Below, piece by piece: positions 11,196 to 21,761 of a stretch of 64,000 nucleotides of DNA. The notes under the pieces are model-generated. The model did no database searches, was not told the DNA's origin, and worked only from the letters and a program-made list of their open reading frames with translations. A program made the position numbers and the translations under genes. Numbering within the stretch: the first letter of the stretch is position 1; each line of letters opens with the position of its first letter. Location: NCBI GenBank assembly GCA_963556145.1, contig OY744469.1, positions 2,108,001-2,172,000 on the forward strand, read 5' to 3'. This DNA comes from Hygrocybe punicea (lineage: Eukaryota > Basidiomycota > Agaricomycetes > Agaricales > Hygrophoraceae).

Positions 11196-14100
11196 ATGTT
11201 CAGACCCGCCTTGTATGATAATGTATCACTGTATGACTGGATACGTCTTGCCACTATGGAACCAAAGAAAAGACGCACCAAAACAAAGACCAAAAGGGCC
11301 AGAAAAGAACCAGTGCAAAACCAAATTTTTGACAATCTAGGCTGTGATGATTTGTCTGACTCTTGCACTGAACCTACTAATGTTGACTATTCCAGTGATG
11401 ACAACTTGTCTGATGTCGTTGATAATGATATACTCATGGAGATAGATGAAATTCCAAAACCTGATAGTTTGAATAGACATGCAGGCACAGAAATAGCTGA
11501 TAAAACAAATGAAGTTGATCTTAATAAATTGACAAAATTTGAAAATGATTACACTTTACATCCCAATCATCCACAATATCTTACCCACCATGCCAAAATG
11601 AAAGGGAATGATCCTTTCATAGTTCCTAATTTTATTCCAAACACTTTGCCAAGGGCTGACCGTGGTGATCGAGAATATTATTGTTGTACAATGTTAACAT
11701 TTTTCAAGCCATGGAGAAGTGGCAAAGAACTCAAAAGTAAATTACAAACATGGGATAATGCTTTTATAGACCACGAGTTTTCTAAAAGAGAACTAGAGAT
11801 CATGAAATACTTTGGTCTGCGGTATGAATGTTTGGATGCAAGAGATGATTTCTCTGCTAAACGTCAGAAGAATAATACTGCAAATATAAGGTATTCATGG
11901 GCGACCTCAAACGATCTTGATGAACTGGATGACATGCACAATGCTGAATTTGCATTTAATGGCGACGACTTCAACAACAATATTGATGAAGACAATAATG
12001 ACACGGAAATACTCCTGAAACTTGGTCAAAAAGGACAAAAGAGGAAAGATCAAATGCTGATAGCTGAAAGAACTTTGAAAAGGTCAGGGTGGCTCGATGA
12101 TTGTATTGATGGTACCCCAGATATAGGACCGTTGATACCTATAGAACCACCTGTAGTACAATCAGCAAAATTGTGGAGAACTGCAGTCCTTGCAAAGAAA
12201 AAGGAAATCATCAATGACAGAAATAAAAATTTACCAACAAACACAGCAACCATAAATAAATTGGGAAATTTTCAATATAATGATGTCAAGATAGTGGATG
12301 CAGCATACATCAACCATATGTTTATTCCTGCAAACAGAGCTGATCGTCATCTTATTGATGTAACTATCAATGATTACAAGTTGAACACTGACCAAAAGAG
12401 AGCATTTCATATCATTGCGAATCACTCTACCTTGATTAACGGTTCTGATAAGCTACGCATGTATCTTGGTGGGATGGCAGGCACAGGGAAATCACAAGTC
12501 ATCAAAGCATTGACTAGTTTTTTTGGTAAACACAACGAAAATCATCGATTTGTGGTTCTTGCACCAACCGGTGGTGCTGCTGCCCTTGTAAATGGATCCA
12601 CATATCACTCCATTCTTGGAATTAATCAGGGAGGATCATCTCGTTCCCTTGCACAAGTACGTGCCAATCTTGATGGTGTGGATTACATTTTCATTGATGA
12701 GGTGTCAATGTTATCTTGCAGAGATATGTATAAAATCAGTGCTCAGTGTGCAAAAGCACGTGGTGTTTATGATGAACCCTTTGGTGGCATTAATATGATA
12801 TTTGCAGGAGATTTTGGCCAACTTCCACCAGCTATGAGTGGTGCTCCTTTATACTCTGGAACCGTTGGTGTCCAAATCAATTCCAGTCAAACTATAGCAA
12901 ATCAGGAAGCGGCTATAGGCAAAGCTCTTTGGCATCAAATAACAACAGTTGTTATATTACGTGAAAATATGAGACAAACCAATCAGTCAGAAGAAGATGT
13001 CCAACTGAGGCTTGCTTTGGAAAACATGAGATACAAAGCATGTACTCCCAAAGATATTGCATTTCTTCGTACTTGTGTTGCAGGAAAAGGTCCAAATGAT
13101 CCAAAATTAGCCCAAAAGAAATTCAGGAATGTGTCAGTTATAACTGCATTGAATGCACAAAAAGACAAAATCAATGAACTTGGTATTCAACGTTTTGCTG
13201 CTGAAAATAGGAGACCATTAACATCATTCTATTCCATAGACAGATGGAATGATCCTACTAGTTCCAATAGCAAAAGAAAATCTCATCACATGTCAACAAT
13301 TTTGGATCCTATTCGACACACAAAGATATTGGAACCTTCACTCCAAAAGCTACTTTGGAGCCAACCACATGCATCATCCTCTGATCATATACCAGGAAGA
13401 TTGGACTTATGTGTAGGCATGCCAGTGATGCTGAGGAACAATGATGCAACAGAGTGCTGCATTACCAAAGGAGCAGAGGGCATAGTTGTGGGTTGGCAGA
13501 GTGCAATAGGTCCTGAGCAACAAACTGTACTGGACACTTTATTTGTCAGATTATTGAATCCTCCAAAAAAAATTAACATAGAAGGACTTCCTGAAAATGT
13601 TGTGCCGATTACAAAACATGTCACTTCCACCATGTGCTCATTACCCAATGATGATGTGATATCTTTGTCAAGAGAACAAGTGTTGGTACTACCTAATTTT
13701 GCAATGACTGATTATGCATGTCAAGGACGTACTCATCCTAACAATGTAGTTGACCTCAGTAGTTGTAGAAACCACCAATCCTATTATACTTGCTTATCAA
13801 GAAGTGCTTCTGCAGCAGGAACTATCATCATGCAAGGCTTTGATCCTAAAGTAATTACTGGGGGTGCTTCTGGATATCTCAGGCAGGAATTCAGAGAATT
13901 AGAACTGCTTGATGAGATTACCAAACTGAAATATCAAGGACTCTTACCAGACCATGTCAAGGGAGATCAGCGAAATTCTATCATTGATCAATTTAGAAAA
14001 TGGAAAGGAAAGTCATATATTCCAAAAAACATTCATCATGCTATCACATGGAAAGCCACGGAGCAACTAAATCAATACACAACACAGCCCTCTCCATGGC

Positions 14101-15110
14101 AATTAATTAAACCTATGAACAAAAATCAAAAGGCAGATTTCAGAAACCTCAACTTTGTTCCTGCAAAAGGAACTGTTCCAATCACTGTCACTCATAAAAA
14201 TTCGACGGCCAATGTATTGCAAAATAAAAAACGAAAATTACAACAAGTTGTAAGTTCATCTTCCATAGTGAAAAAAAGACAAAAAACAAGTACTATTGAA
14301 TTAAATGAACCAAAAGGGTTTATATGGGATGCACAAGATTGGAGCTGTGCTTATGATTCACTCTTTACAATATTACTAGCAATATGGAATGAAGATCCAT
14401 CAAGTTGGAAAAAAAGATTCAATAGCATCAATGAAATATTAAAGATTTTGAGCTTAGGATTCAAACGATCCAAGAATCACACAACAGATTTAGAAACAGT
14501 TAGAAATACAATCAGACATTTATTGCATCAAGATAAACCCGAAATATTTCCTTATGGTCAAGTTGGCATTGCCATAAGTGATTTGGCCCATTATATAATG
14601 AAAGCAAATGAACCAATGACTTCAACTTGTCTTAAATGTATCAATTGTGAAAACATAACCATTCTGGAAAATGATAGATGTGACGCCATCTTTCATTGTT
14701 CATATTTATTTTCTGGAACAATCTCAACATGTCTTGCTCAAATCATAGTTAATAGACAATGGCACAAATGTCAATTGTGTTGGGGAGAGATTACTAAATT
14801 TATTGCATTTAACAAAATTCCACCTCTAATCATGTTTACAGTTGACTCTATTGAGAATTTAATAATTAGTCAAGTTATAAACTTGTCAATTGATGACATA
14901 TCCACTGCTTACACATTGAGAGGAATTGTGTACTTTGGTGATGCACATTTTACTGCCCGCATATTCATCAACAGTATGGTATGGTTTCATGATGGTATAT
15001 CAACCAGATCAATTTGTATTAATGAAGGTGATATAGATGACTTTTCAAATATTAATTTATTGTCATGTAATGGTAATAATGCTGTACTGTTTATATATGC
15101 TCAATCTTAA
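11196..15110 (+). CDS. Helitron PIF1-like helicase fused to a USP-like cysteine protease
   Basis: A 1304-residue open frame that continues the Rep frame after a 1-nt shift; coherent coding extends upstream of the nominal start. Helicase motifs: Walker A GGMAGTGKS at 425-433, Walker B-like FIDEVSM with Asp501, then FAGDFGQLPP, and QGRTHPNNVVDLSS near the end of the helicase core. The last 270 residues form a separate domain: a Cys box DWSCAYDSL with Cys1051, two CxxC pairs (CLKCINC and KCQLC) placed like a USP zinc ribbon, and a His box GDAHFTARIF with His1251 followed by WFHDG with Asp1266. This matches the order of a ubiquitin-specific protease. Helicase confidence is high; the protease assignment is by motif pattern only. 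Confidence 0.88.
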   Translation: MFRPALYDNVSLYDWIRLATMEPKKRRTKTKTKRARKEPVQNQIFDNLGCDDLSDSCTEPTNVDYSSDDNLSDVVDNDILMEIDEIPKPDSLNRHAGTEIADKTNEVDLNKLTKFENDYTLHPNHPQYLTHHAKMKGNDPFIVPNFIPNTLPRADRGDREYYCCTMLTFFKPWRSGKELKSKLQTWDNAFIDHEFSKRELEIMKYFGLRYECLDARDDFSAKRQKNNTANIRYSWATSNDLDELDDMHNAEFAFNGDDFNNNIDEDNNDTEILLKLGQKGQKRKDQMLIAERTLKRSGWLDDCIDGTPDIGPLIPIEPPVVQSAKLWRTAVLAKKKEIINDRNKNLPTNTATINKLGNFQYNDVKIVDAAYINHMFIPANRADRHLIDVTINDYKLNTDQKRAFHIIANHSTLINGSDKLRMYLGGMAGTGKSQVIKALTSFFGKHNENHRFVVLAPTGGAAALVNGSTYHSILGINQGGSSRSLAQVRANLDGVDYIFIDEVSMLSCRDMYKISAQCAKARGVYDEPFGGINMIFAGDFGQLPPAMSGAPLYSGTVGVQINSSQTIANQEAAIGKALWHQITTVVILRENMRQTNQSEEDVQLRLALENMRYKACTPKDIAFLRTCVAGKGPNDPKLAQKKFRNVSVITALNAQKDKINELGIQRFAAENRRPLTSFYSIDRWNDPTSSNSKRKSHHMSTILDPIRHTKILEPSLQKLLWSQPHASSSDHIPGRLDLCVGMPVMLRNNDATECCITKGAEGIVVGWQSAIGPEQQTVLDTLFVRLLNPPKKINIEGLPENVVPITKHVTSTMCSLPNDDVISLSREQVLVLPNFAMTDYACQGRTHPNNVVDLSSCRNHQSYYTCLSRSASAAGTIIMQGFDPKVITGGASGYLRQEFRELELLDEITKLKYQGLLPDHVKGDQRNSIIDQFRKWKGKSYIPKNIHHAITWKATEQLNQYTTQPSPWQLIKPMNKNQKADFRNLNFVPAKGTVPITVTHKNSTANVLQNKKRKLQQVVSSSSIVKKRQKTSTIELNEPKGFIWDAQDWSCAYDSLFTILLAIWNEDPSSWKKRFNSINEILKILSLGFKRSKNHTTDLETVRNTIRHLLHQDKPEIFPYGQVGIAISDLAHYIMKANEPMTSTCLKCINCENITILENDRCDAIFHCSYLFSGTISTCLAQIIVNRQWHKCQLCWGEITKFIAFNKIPPLIMFTVDSIENLIISQVINLSIDDISTAYTLRGIVYFGDAHFTARIFINSMVWFHDGISTRSICINEGDIDDFSNINLLSCNGNNAVLFIYAQS

Positions 15111-15132
15111 TATGTGTTCTCTTGCTAAAAGA

Positions 15133-15179
15133 AGGGATGAGTAACATGCCATGCAAAGCAATGGCCCACACCCCACTAG
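15133..15179 (+). other. Helitron 3' terminus: hairpin plus CTAG
   Basis: GCCATGCAAAGCAATGGC at 15148-15165 folds into a short stem (GCCAT with ATGGC), 10 nt before the terminal CTAG at 15176-15179; the next base is T. The preceding 30 bp and the hairpin are shared in reverse complement with 29182-29230, which fixes this as a family-level Helitron end. Confidence 0.9.
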
Positions 15180-15180
15180 T

Positions 15181-15275
15181 TCAGTGGTTGCATCTCAGTC
15201 CCAAGGTTCAGTGACTGCATCTCAGCACCAATGTCCAATGGCTGCATCTTGGCACCGATGTTCAGTTAGACAAGG
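15181..15275. repeat. Short minisatellite, about 30-bp unit
   Basis: Three to four imperfect copies of a unit containing GCATCTCAG...CCAATGTTCAGTGGCT lie directly after the Helitron end. No function is evident; it lies at the 3' edge of the KDZ relic. Confidence 0.6.
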
Positions 15276-16254
15276 TCAATGCTGATGGAAAACCAGTCAG
15301 TCTATTCGACACATTTTCTAAGTAAATAGACAAATTTTGAAGGCCTTCTCTGCTTGGGTGGTGAATTGATCCCATAAAGCCACCTGCCTCACTGCATAAC
15401 ATTGTTTTCCTTGTGCTCCGAAGCTGGTCACCAATTCCATGAGAGTCCTCCAGTCGTCAGCTCATTTCTTGAAAGTTTCAATAGTCCACCTCATTTCTTG
15501 CTTTACCCTCTCAAATTCCTCCTTCCAGCAACTAAAATTGGCATTGGACCTGAGCCAATGCACCCAATAGACTACCTCCAAACAAGTCAGAGTTAGGAAC
15601 ACATGAAATCGCAATGTTGGCTCACATTCTTCCATCCAGCCATTACTGGCCATATCTCAGTCCACATCCATGTTCCAAAACCAAGCCAATGCTTTATTCT
15701 ATTGTCCCGGTTGTTTTGGATCCAATAATGCTGTCGTTGCATTGAGTTCATCACTCCGGAGCTCCTGATAAGTTGCCAGCATCTCTTTCGATGCCCCCAG
15801 ATGGACCATGATTCTTCGGGCCAAGCGATCAACCCGAGCTTGATGCCTTACTTGGGCTTCTACCAAATAAACTTCTTTCCATGCTCTTGTTTTTTGCTTC
15901 GTCCCGGTCACAAGCCGAAGGTTTTTCCGAAACAAGAACACTTTATGCCCAAGAGAAATACGTATTTGATAGAGAGCATTCGCAGCCTGGCTTTCTCTCA
16001 ATTTCAATTCAGCAAAAAGAAATTTGTCACCTGAGGTTTCAACAGCTGATTGATGGAGGTTTGACAGGAGACACAATTTTGTATAGATCGGTGAATTGTC
16101 ATGAGAGCAACTCTATCGTTGGTGGCTGATAAATGGATTCTCGCTGTCATCCTCCTCATCAGCATTCTCGTCAATGTCCGGTTCAGCATTGTCTGAATTG
16201 ACCGATTCATCAGTGTCTGACGTTGAATTGTCACGGTTGATATATGAATCCAAG

Positions 16255-17380
16255 TAGTGTTGCCGAAGTCCGGTTTGGTCCAGTTTTTGGCCCTTTTGGC
16301 TGAACTCAAAACTGGACCCTCAGTTCAGTTCAGCCCTTCTCCTGAACTGGAACCGGAACTGCATGGGACCGTTCCATGCAGTTCAGTCTGCATCTGGACG
16401 TGGTTTGGACTGCAAACCATCCTCCTCCACCCTCAAATTTCCTTGCAAGCCACAGCGCCACGTCAATTGACGTGGGCCTGGGGCTGCGAGGAGTTGGGAG
16501 GGGTGGGGAGGAAGGGGGGACCTTCGTTTGGCTGTGTCGCCACTGTTGCTGCGTTGGTGCTGTGTCGCTGCCAGCACCGTTGTTGCTAGCTGCCATTGCT
16601 GCTGCCACTGCCGCTGCTGCTGTCGCCATTTCCGCTGCCACTGCTGCTGTCGCCGTTTCTGCTGCTGCTGTCACCGTTGCTGCTGCTGCTGCTGCCACTG
16701 TCGACGCTGCTGCTGCCGTTGGTGCTGCCATTGTTGGTGCCGCCATTTTCATTGCAGCCGTGGCTGCTGGGGTTGCCGTGGGGCTGCTGCCGCATCCATG
16801 CTCATGGGCATCATGGAGCTGTGGGGGGTAAGTATAGATAACCAATGAAATATAATAGACGACGTACCTTAGCAGCGGGGGTGGCCACACCACTCCCCGC
16901 TGCATCCTTTTGTCGCTACCGTCCATGGTTCCCATCGTGGGCATTGGCGTGGTTTTTGCATGGGTGCGGGCAGGCGTGGGTGTGGGCGTGGGCTGTGGGG
17001 GGCTTCTTTGTGTAAGAAAATGTCAGTAAAGTATGAAATAAACTAGTTACTTACCAGTGTTGCTGTTATTGTTCGTTGTTGTTGTTGTTGAGTTGAATCT
17101 GTGTGAATTCACGTGTATGTTTAAGGTCACATGACCCAAGTTCTCACGAGTTCATACCCAAAAATTAATACAAAAATTGAATATTTCAGTGTCTACGTAC
17201 AAATGAGTTCACGGTTTGGACCCGGTTCCAAGCCGTTCAGAAATTTCTGAAGGGCCCGGAACCCCGCACCAGACCCACGGTTCAGTTCAGCCAAAGTGCT
17301 GAACTTAGACTGAACTTAGGGTTCGGTTCAGGGTTTGAACCGGGTTCGGATCGGTTCTGAACTGGACTACGGCAACACTA
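16255..17380. mobile_element. hAT-type non-autonomous element A
   Basis: Terminal inverted repeats TAGTGTTGCCG and CGGCAACACTA are flanked by an 8-bp target duplication AATCCAAG (16247-16254 and 17381-17388), which is diagnostic of hAT. The interior is GC-rich with CTG/CCG triplet runs (about 16560-16740) and short GAACCG/CGGTTC-rich subterminal sequence. It is the most diverged of three related elements and splits the KDZ relic. No transposase is encoded; the minus strand carries a poly-Ala-rich frame (about 16944-16330) with a possible intron, parallel to elements B and C. Confidence 0.9.
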
Positions 17381-18083
17381 AATCCAAGAATTTTGAGGAC
17401 AACTTGTTGAACTGGGCAATTCTTTGTGACAGTCTGCGTCTCTTTTCCTCCATAGAAAGCAATGCTGACACTCCTGGCTTCCGGCTGAGTTTGCGGTCTT
17501 CATCGGCTAATACCAATCTGAAATACAAATTGATCAAGGTTAATGTCAGTGCTCTCCTCATCGAAGGTCACCTACTGTGATTCTTGGATTTTGACTCCAT
17601 TGGATAACCATGCGATAGTGCCATTAACCAGACCGTCCATCCTTTCATGCATGGATAACTCGAGGATTGTTTCCTCCTTGGTTGGGCCTAGGACACTAGT
17701 TCAGATTTTGGTCCATATTGGAAGTCAATAATTACCTTTGGATATTTTCACATCATATATATCCATCACCGTCTTATTGAGTTCTCAGTTCTTCTGGGCC
17801 CTTTGCTCCTCTGGTGTCCACTTCTGAATCAGGTTTCCATCGGCTGTCGACTTGAGATCCTCCACTGCAGCACGGCCATTGTCTAACCCGATGGTGGCTT
17901 TGTGAAATTTTTTCATCAAGGTTGGCACAGAGGAACTCATTAGCAGACATTGGCCGACAATGATCAGATGTCACTGATTCTGATCAGTTTCTTGAAATTT
18001 GAGTCATTCATATGTCTGTCAATCATTTCCTGATGGGATGCTGCTGTCATCATCCTGGTGCTCAGTGCAATACGGTCAAACGG

Positions 18084-18220
18084 TGGAGTGGGCAGGGGGG
18101 CCCACTCAGGGTGTCATAGGGTGAACATCATGGTATGATAAGCTGAGTCTCTACAAACAAGTGTACTCTACTATGTAATCCTACGAACCGTGGGATCCTA
18201 TCACGTGACCTCCTTCTACA
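18084..18220 (-). mobile_element. Solo LTR in the KDZ gene
   Basis: A 137-bp insertion, TG...CA when read on the minus strand, is flanked by ACGG on both sides (18080-18083 and 18221-18224). Removing it restores coherent KDZ sequence. It shares blocks such as TCACGTGATAG and CCCACGGTTCGT with the 157-bp LTRs at 24893 and 27179, so it is probably a solo LTR of a related family. Confidence 0.8.
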
Positions 18221-19674
18221 ACGGAGACCATAATGATTACAAAATTTCCCCATCGACGATGCCTGCCCCTTCTATAAACTGAGGGCTGTATCGAGGATAG
18301 CAAGAGTCCTGATGTCCCATTATGTGAAACAAACCAATTGCCTTCTTGATATGTAAACCATCAGGTATCTCCAGATAGGACCCTTCGGTCAATCTCTTGG
18401 TCAAGTATTTCCCATATTGGCACATGACATCATAAATGAGCAAGATTTGTTTGAAACCAGATGCATATTTAAGTGCATCTGATACTGCATAGTCCATGTT
18501 CATGTGTCTGGATGAAATGTCATGTTAGCATCAGAAGTAGCATCGGCATCAGCATCGGCATCGGCGTTGACAGAGGCACAGGTGATGACATCAGATTGGG
18601 CAAAAATGGATCATACACCTTTCACCCTTTTGAAAGTTAACAACAGAGTGTGGAACAAAGCATCCATGATGTGCACAAGTGAGTGCACCGATGCCAGTAA
18701 TATCCAAACATTGTTTTCGGCTGTTAGCTTGATTAACCACCCAATGTTCATTGCATGTTGACTTCTATCAATGTTCAAAGCTCCAACATGTTAACAAGAT
18801 AGATCAACCAATGTTGAACTTATGCTTTCCACTCCCTCCAATGCCTTGATGTGCTGCATATATCTCTGGTCCCCCACCATAAACCCATGACCATCGGAGA
18901 TTGTGATGTCATTGAGGGTTCGACGCATCTTCATGTGGTTGGCTTTGAAATTTCCATCCATCACGAATGTTGGAAGGATGACCCCAGAATCCTCCTCCTT
19001 TGGTGTCCAGTCATCGGGGAGATTGACACCAGGCATTGGACATGCCAGACAAGTCACCGTCAGTTGTCCGGAGCCAGGTTCATGAGCACTTTGATGGCCA
19101 AATCTGTTCCACTTCCAGGCCTTCAGATTTCTCCATTGTCGTGTCACCCTTAGCAATTCATGGTAATGAGTCTATGTATATATGTCTTTGTTGATTTAAC
19201 AGGGTCGATGGCTCAAAGAATACAACATACCGGGACAGTATGTGGGAATTGTGAACATGTCAGACGGAGCAGTTTGGAGTGGAATGTCTGACAGGCTGTT
19301 TTACATTCCAAGTTATCAATCAAGAATTCATCCAGGACTTGGAATGTAAATGCGGTTTGGGGTTTTTTTGATGTGGCAGGGTATAAGCTGATATTGAGCA
19401 GCTGACAATCGGGCCAAGCAGCAGCACTACATTGATACCATCTGACAGCCAGCCAATGGATCCCAGAGCTGTCGACCACTACCAGTACACTTTCGCATGA
19501 TTTGTCAGTGACATTTGATATGTTAGGGAAGGCTTGGAACATTAGGTTTGTGAATTCGGCGTTGGGTTCATCATTGGCCTCAGTATTGGTGTTGTCATCA
19601 GTTTCAATGTTTTCGATGTTGTTAACAGTGTTAACCCTCTCAGAATGTTCCACAGAAGGACACTTCAATCCTCC

Positions 19675-20061
19675 TAGTGTTGCCAAAGTTCAGTTCGGTC
19701 CGGTTCCGAGCCTTTTTGGCGGAACCGCGAACTGAACTTCGGGTCCGGTTTGGCGCATGGCCAAACCTGGACCCGGACGGCATCGAACCGTCTCTCCGCG
19801 TTCGGTCTGGGTTCAGACGCGGTCTGAACCCCGGACCGAGGTGGGCTCACCCCATGAGCTCCGTTCTCCTCGCGAATGGCAGGCACGTATCAATTGATAC
19901 GGCGCTACACTTTGCGAGGTAGTTGGGCTGCGGGGGAGCCGTCCGGTGCTGCTGCTGCTGCTGCCACTGCTGCTGTTGCTGCCGCAGCTGGCGCTGCTGC
20001 TGCTGCCGTGGCTGTTGCTGCTGCCACTGCTGCTGCTGCTGTTGTGGCCGTTGCCGTTGCC

Positions 20062-20097
<36 letters not shown>

Positions 20098-20938
20098 GCC
20101 ACCGTTGCTGCTGTCGCTGCTGCCGTTGCCGTTGCTGCTGCCGCTGTTGCTGCTGCTGCCGGCATTGCTGCTGCTGCTGCTGCTGGCCGTCGTGGTTGTC
20201 GTTGCCGTTGTTGTTGCCGCCGCCGGTGGTGGTGGTGTTGCGGCTGTCCCGCGTCCATTGGCGTTGGATGGCTTGATGCAGCAGCTGCTGCTGCTGTTGC
20301 CGGCGTTGCTGCTGCCGGCGTTGCTGCTACCGGCGTTGCTGCTGCTGCTGTTGCTGTTGCCGCTGCCGCTGTCACTGCTGCTGCTGCCGTTGCTGCCGGC
20401 GCTGCCGCTGGCCGTTGCCGTCGTCGTTGCCTGGTTGCCACCGCTGGTGGTGGTGGTGGTGGTTTTGCGGCTGTCCCGCGTCCGTTGGCATTGCGTTGGC
20501 GTTGGGATCCATTTTGTGCCGCGGTGGTGTGCTCGCGATGTGGTCGCGGTCGAGTTTCCTGTAACAGATAACATTAGTAAAGTTAAAATAATTGAAGAGA
20601 CTTACCTGTGTCCATGAACGCGACATTGTGTCGCGTTCATTGGCCTTGCGTTGTTGTTGTTGGTGAAGAAACCTTCTTGTAATGGTCACATGATCCCGTT
20701 GAAGACGAAAAAGTAAGTAAAGAAATACGAAAAACAAATGAAATAAATACCATAAAAATATCCGCGTTCGCGGTTTGGACGCGGTTTGGAGCCGTTCAGG
20801 AAATCCGGCCGGCCTCGAAACCCTGAACCGAACCTGCGGTCCGGTTCAGCATTTGGCTGAACTTGGACTGAACCTAGGGTTCGGTTCGGGGTTTGAACCA
20901 GGTTCGGCTAGGTTCGGAACCGAACTACAGCAACACTA
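19675..20938. mobile_element. hAT-type non-autonomous element B
   Basis: Terminal repeats TAGTGTTGCC and GCAACACTA are bounded by the 8-bp duplication AATCCTCC (19667-19674 and 20939-20946). It is 1264 bp with subterminal GAACCG/CGGTTC repeats and a long CTG/CCG triplet-rich core. Apart from extra triplet blocks in the latter it is nearly identical to element C at 50.6-52.3 kb. It interrupts the KDZ relic between the Cys cluster and the VDSSGIHW block. Confidence 0.93.
19905..20626 (-). CDS. Spliced poly-Ala/Arg/His frame inside hAT-type element B
   Basis: On the minus strand a 7-codon exon (20626-20606, MSRSWTQ) is followed by a 46-nt intron with GTAAGT donor, a TTTACTAAT branch-site-like sequence and TTACAG acceptor. 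An in-phase second exon (20558-19905) brings the total to about 224 residues. The product starts with an Arg/His/Gln-rich segment, then is mostly Ala with Thr, from CTG repeats read in one frame. The intron signals and preserved phase argue for a real transcript, but repeat-driven openness in several frames means the protein may be fortuitous. No transposase motif is visible. Confidence 0.4.
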
Positions 20939-21761
20939 AATCCTCCATGACCCAGGTGGAGCTTGATGCCAATTTCAATCAACCAAGCAGAAGCAAAGTA
21001 GGTCCCCATCCATCTTTCCACCCGATGGAATGGCTGCCTTTGATGAACATCGGCATAACATTTTTGGCAATATATTGGGTTACCAAAACATGTAGTGCAT
21101 TTCCATGTCCCTTCAGCCATTGAACAACTGAGACAGGCCTGATCTTCTGGAGGTGCTTCCCTGGTAAGAATATGATCTAAATACTTGGCTCGATGGCACA
21201 ACCATTCCTGCATGTAATTGTTGGATGACTCCAAAAATGTAACAGTCAGTATAGAGTGTTGAAACATGATTATGATATTGACATTACTGGCTGGCATTCT
21301 TAAAGGCCCAATATTTGGGACACATTCAGAAAAGTCTCCGGTTAGGTCATTGTCTTCCTGAAAATGGGATGTCCTCGGTGTTTTTTTGGGAGATGAAAGT
21401 GATGAGCTGGGGGTGTTCACAATGTGTCTTCAGGTCTGAAATCCACAGCTGGTGAATACCTCTCTCAATGTGACCCTGCTGACACAAGGGGCAGGCTTCC
21501 TTTTGAATGACTTCACCATTACTGCATTGAGTGAGATAGATGACACTGGACCAAAAGTTAGAGACAGAAAATGGGACGGTTGAAATTCCACAAATAAGTT
21601 GTAGAGACTAAAAGTGGTGAGGAAGCTAATATAGGACCGTCAAAATCAATTTAAGTTAGGTCCCAATACTCAGATAGGGTGTAGTCAAAATTGGGAAAGT
21701 CGACCACTTTCTACCTATAATTCATCCCACATATCCTACACATTGTCTCCTGCTACAAATA

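Larger units (their letters stand above)
7375..15179 (+). mobile_element. Autonomous-type Helitron, nearly intact (5' end not placed)
   Basis: Rolling-circle DNA transposon. It encodes a Rep with HUH and two-tyrosine motifs, a PIF1-like helicase and a C-terminal protease-like domain, and ends in the Helitron signature: a short hairpin, then CTAG at 15176-15179, followed by T. No inverted repeats or target duplication are expected. Only two breaks were found in about 7.7 kb of coding sequence: a TGA at 8740 and a 1-nt frameshift near 11137. The same 3' terminus recurs in reverse at 29182. The left border is given as the first long frame, not as a proven end. Confidence 0.85.
15290..21480 (-). 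pseudogene. KDZ transposase relic, interrupted by three insertions
   Basis: Minus-strand pieces follow the order of a Kyakuja-Dileera-Zisupton transposase. At 21420-20950 is the CxC2-like cluster (CLSCSMAEGTWKC, then CFGNPIYCQKCYADVH). At 19660-19210: VDSSGIHWLAVRW and FQVLDEFLIDNLECK. At 19160-18790: VTRQWRNLKAWKW and CPMPGVNLPDDW. At 18503-18237: the core MCQYGKYLTKRL, GLFHIMGHQDSC and GAGIVDGEIL. At 18080-17400 and 16250-15290: the helical C-terminus, ending with HWLRSNANFSCWKEEFERV. Stops and shifts occur in several parts, and the gene is split by elements at 19675-20938, 18084-18220 and 16255-17380. The protein is certainly non-functional. The element's own termini were not found. Confidence 0.85.
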
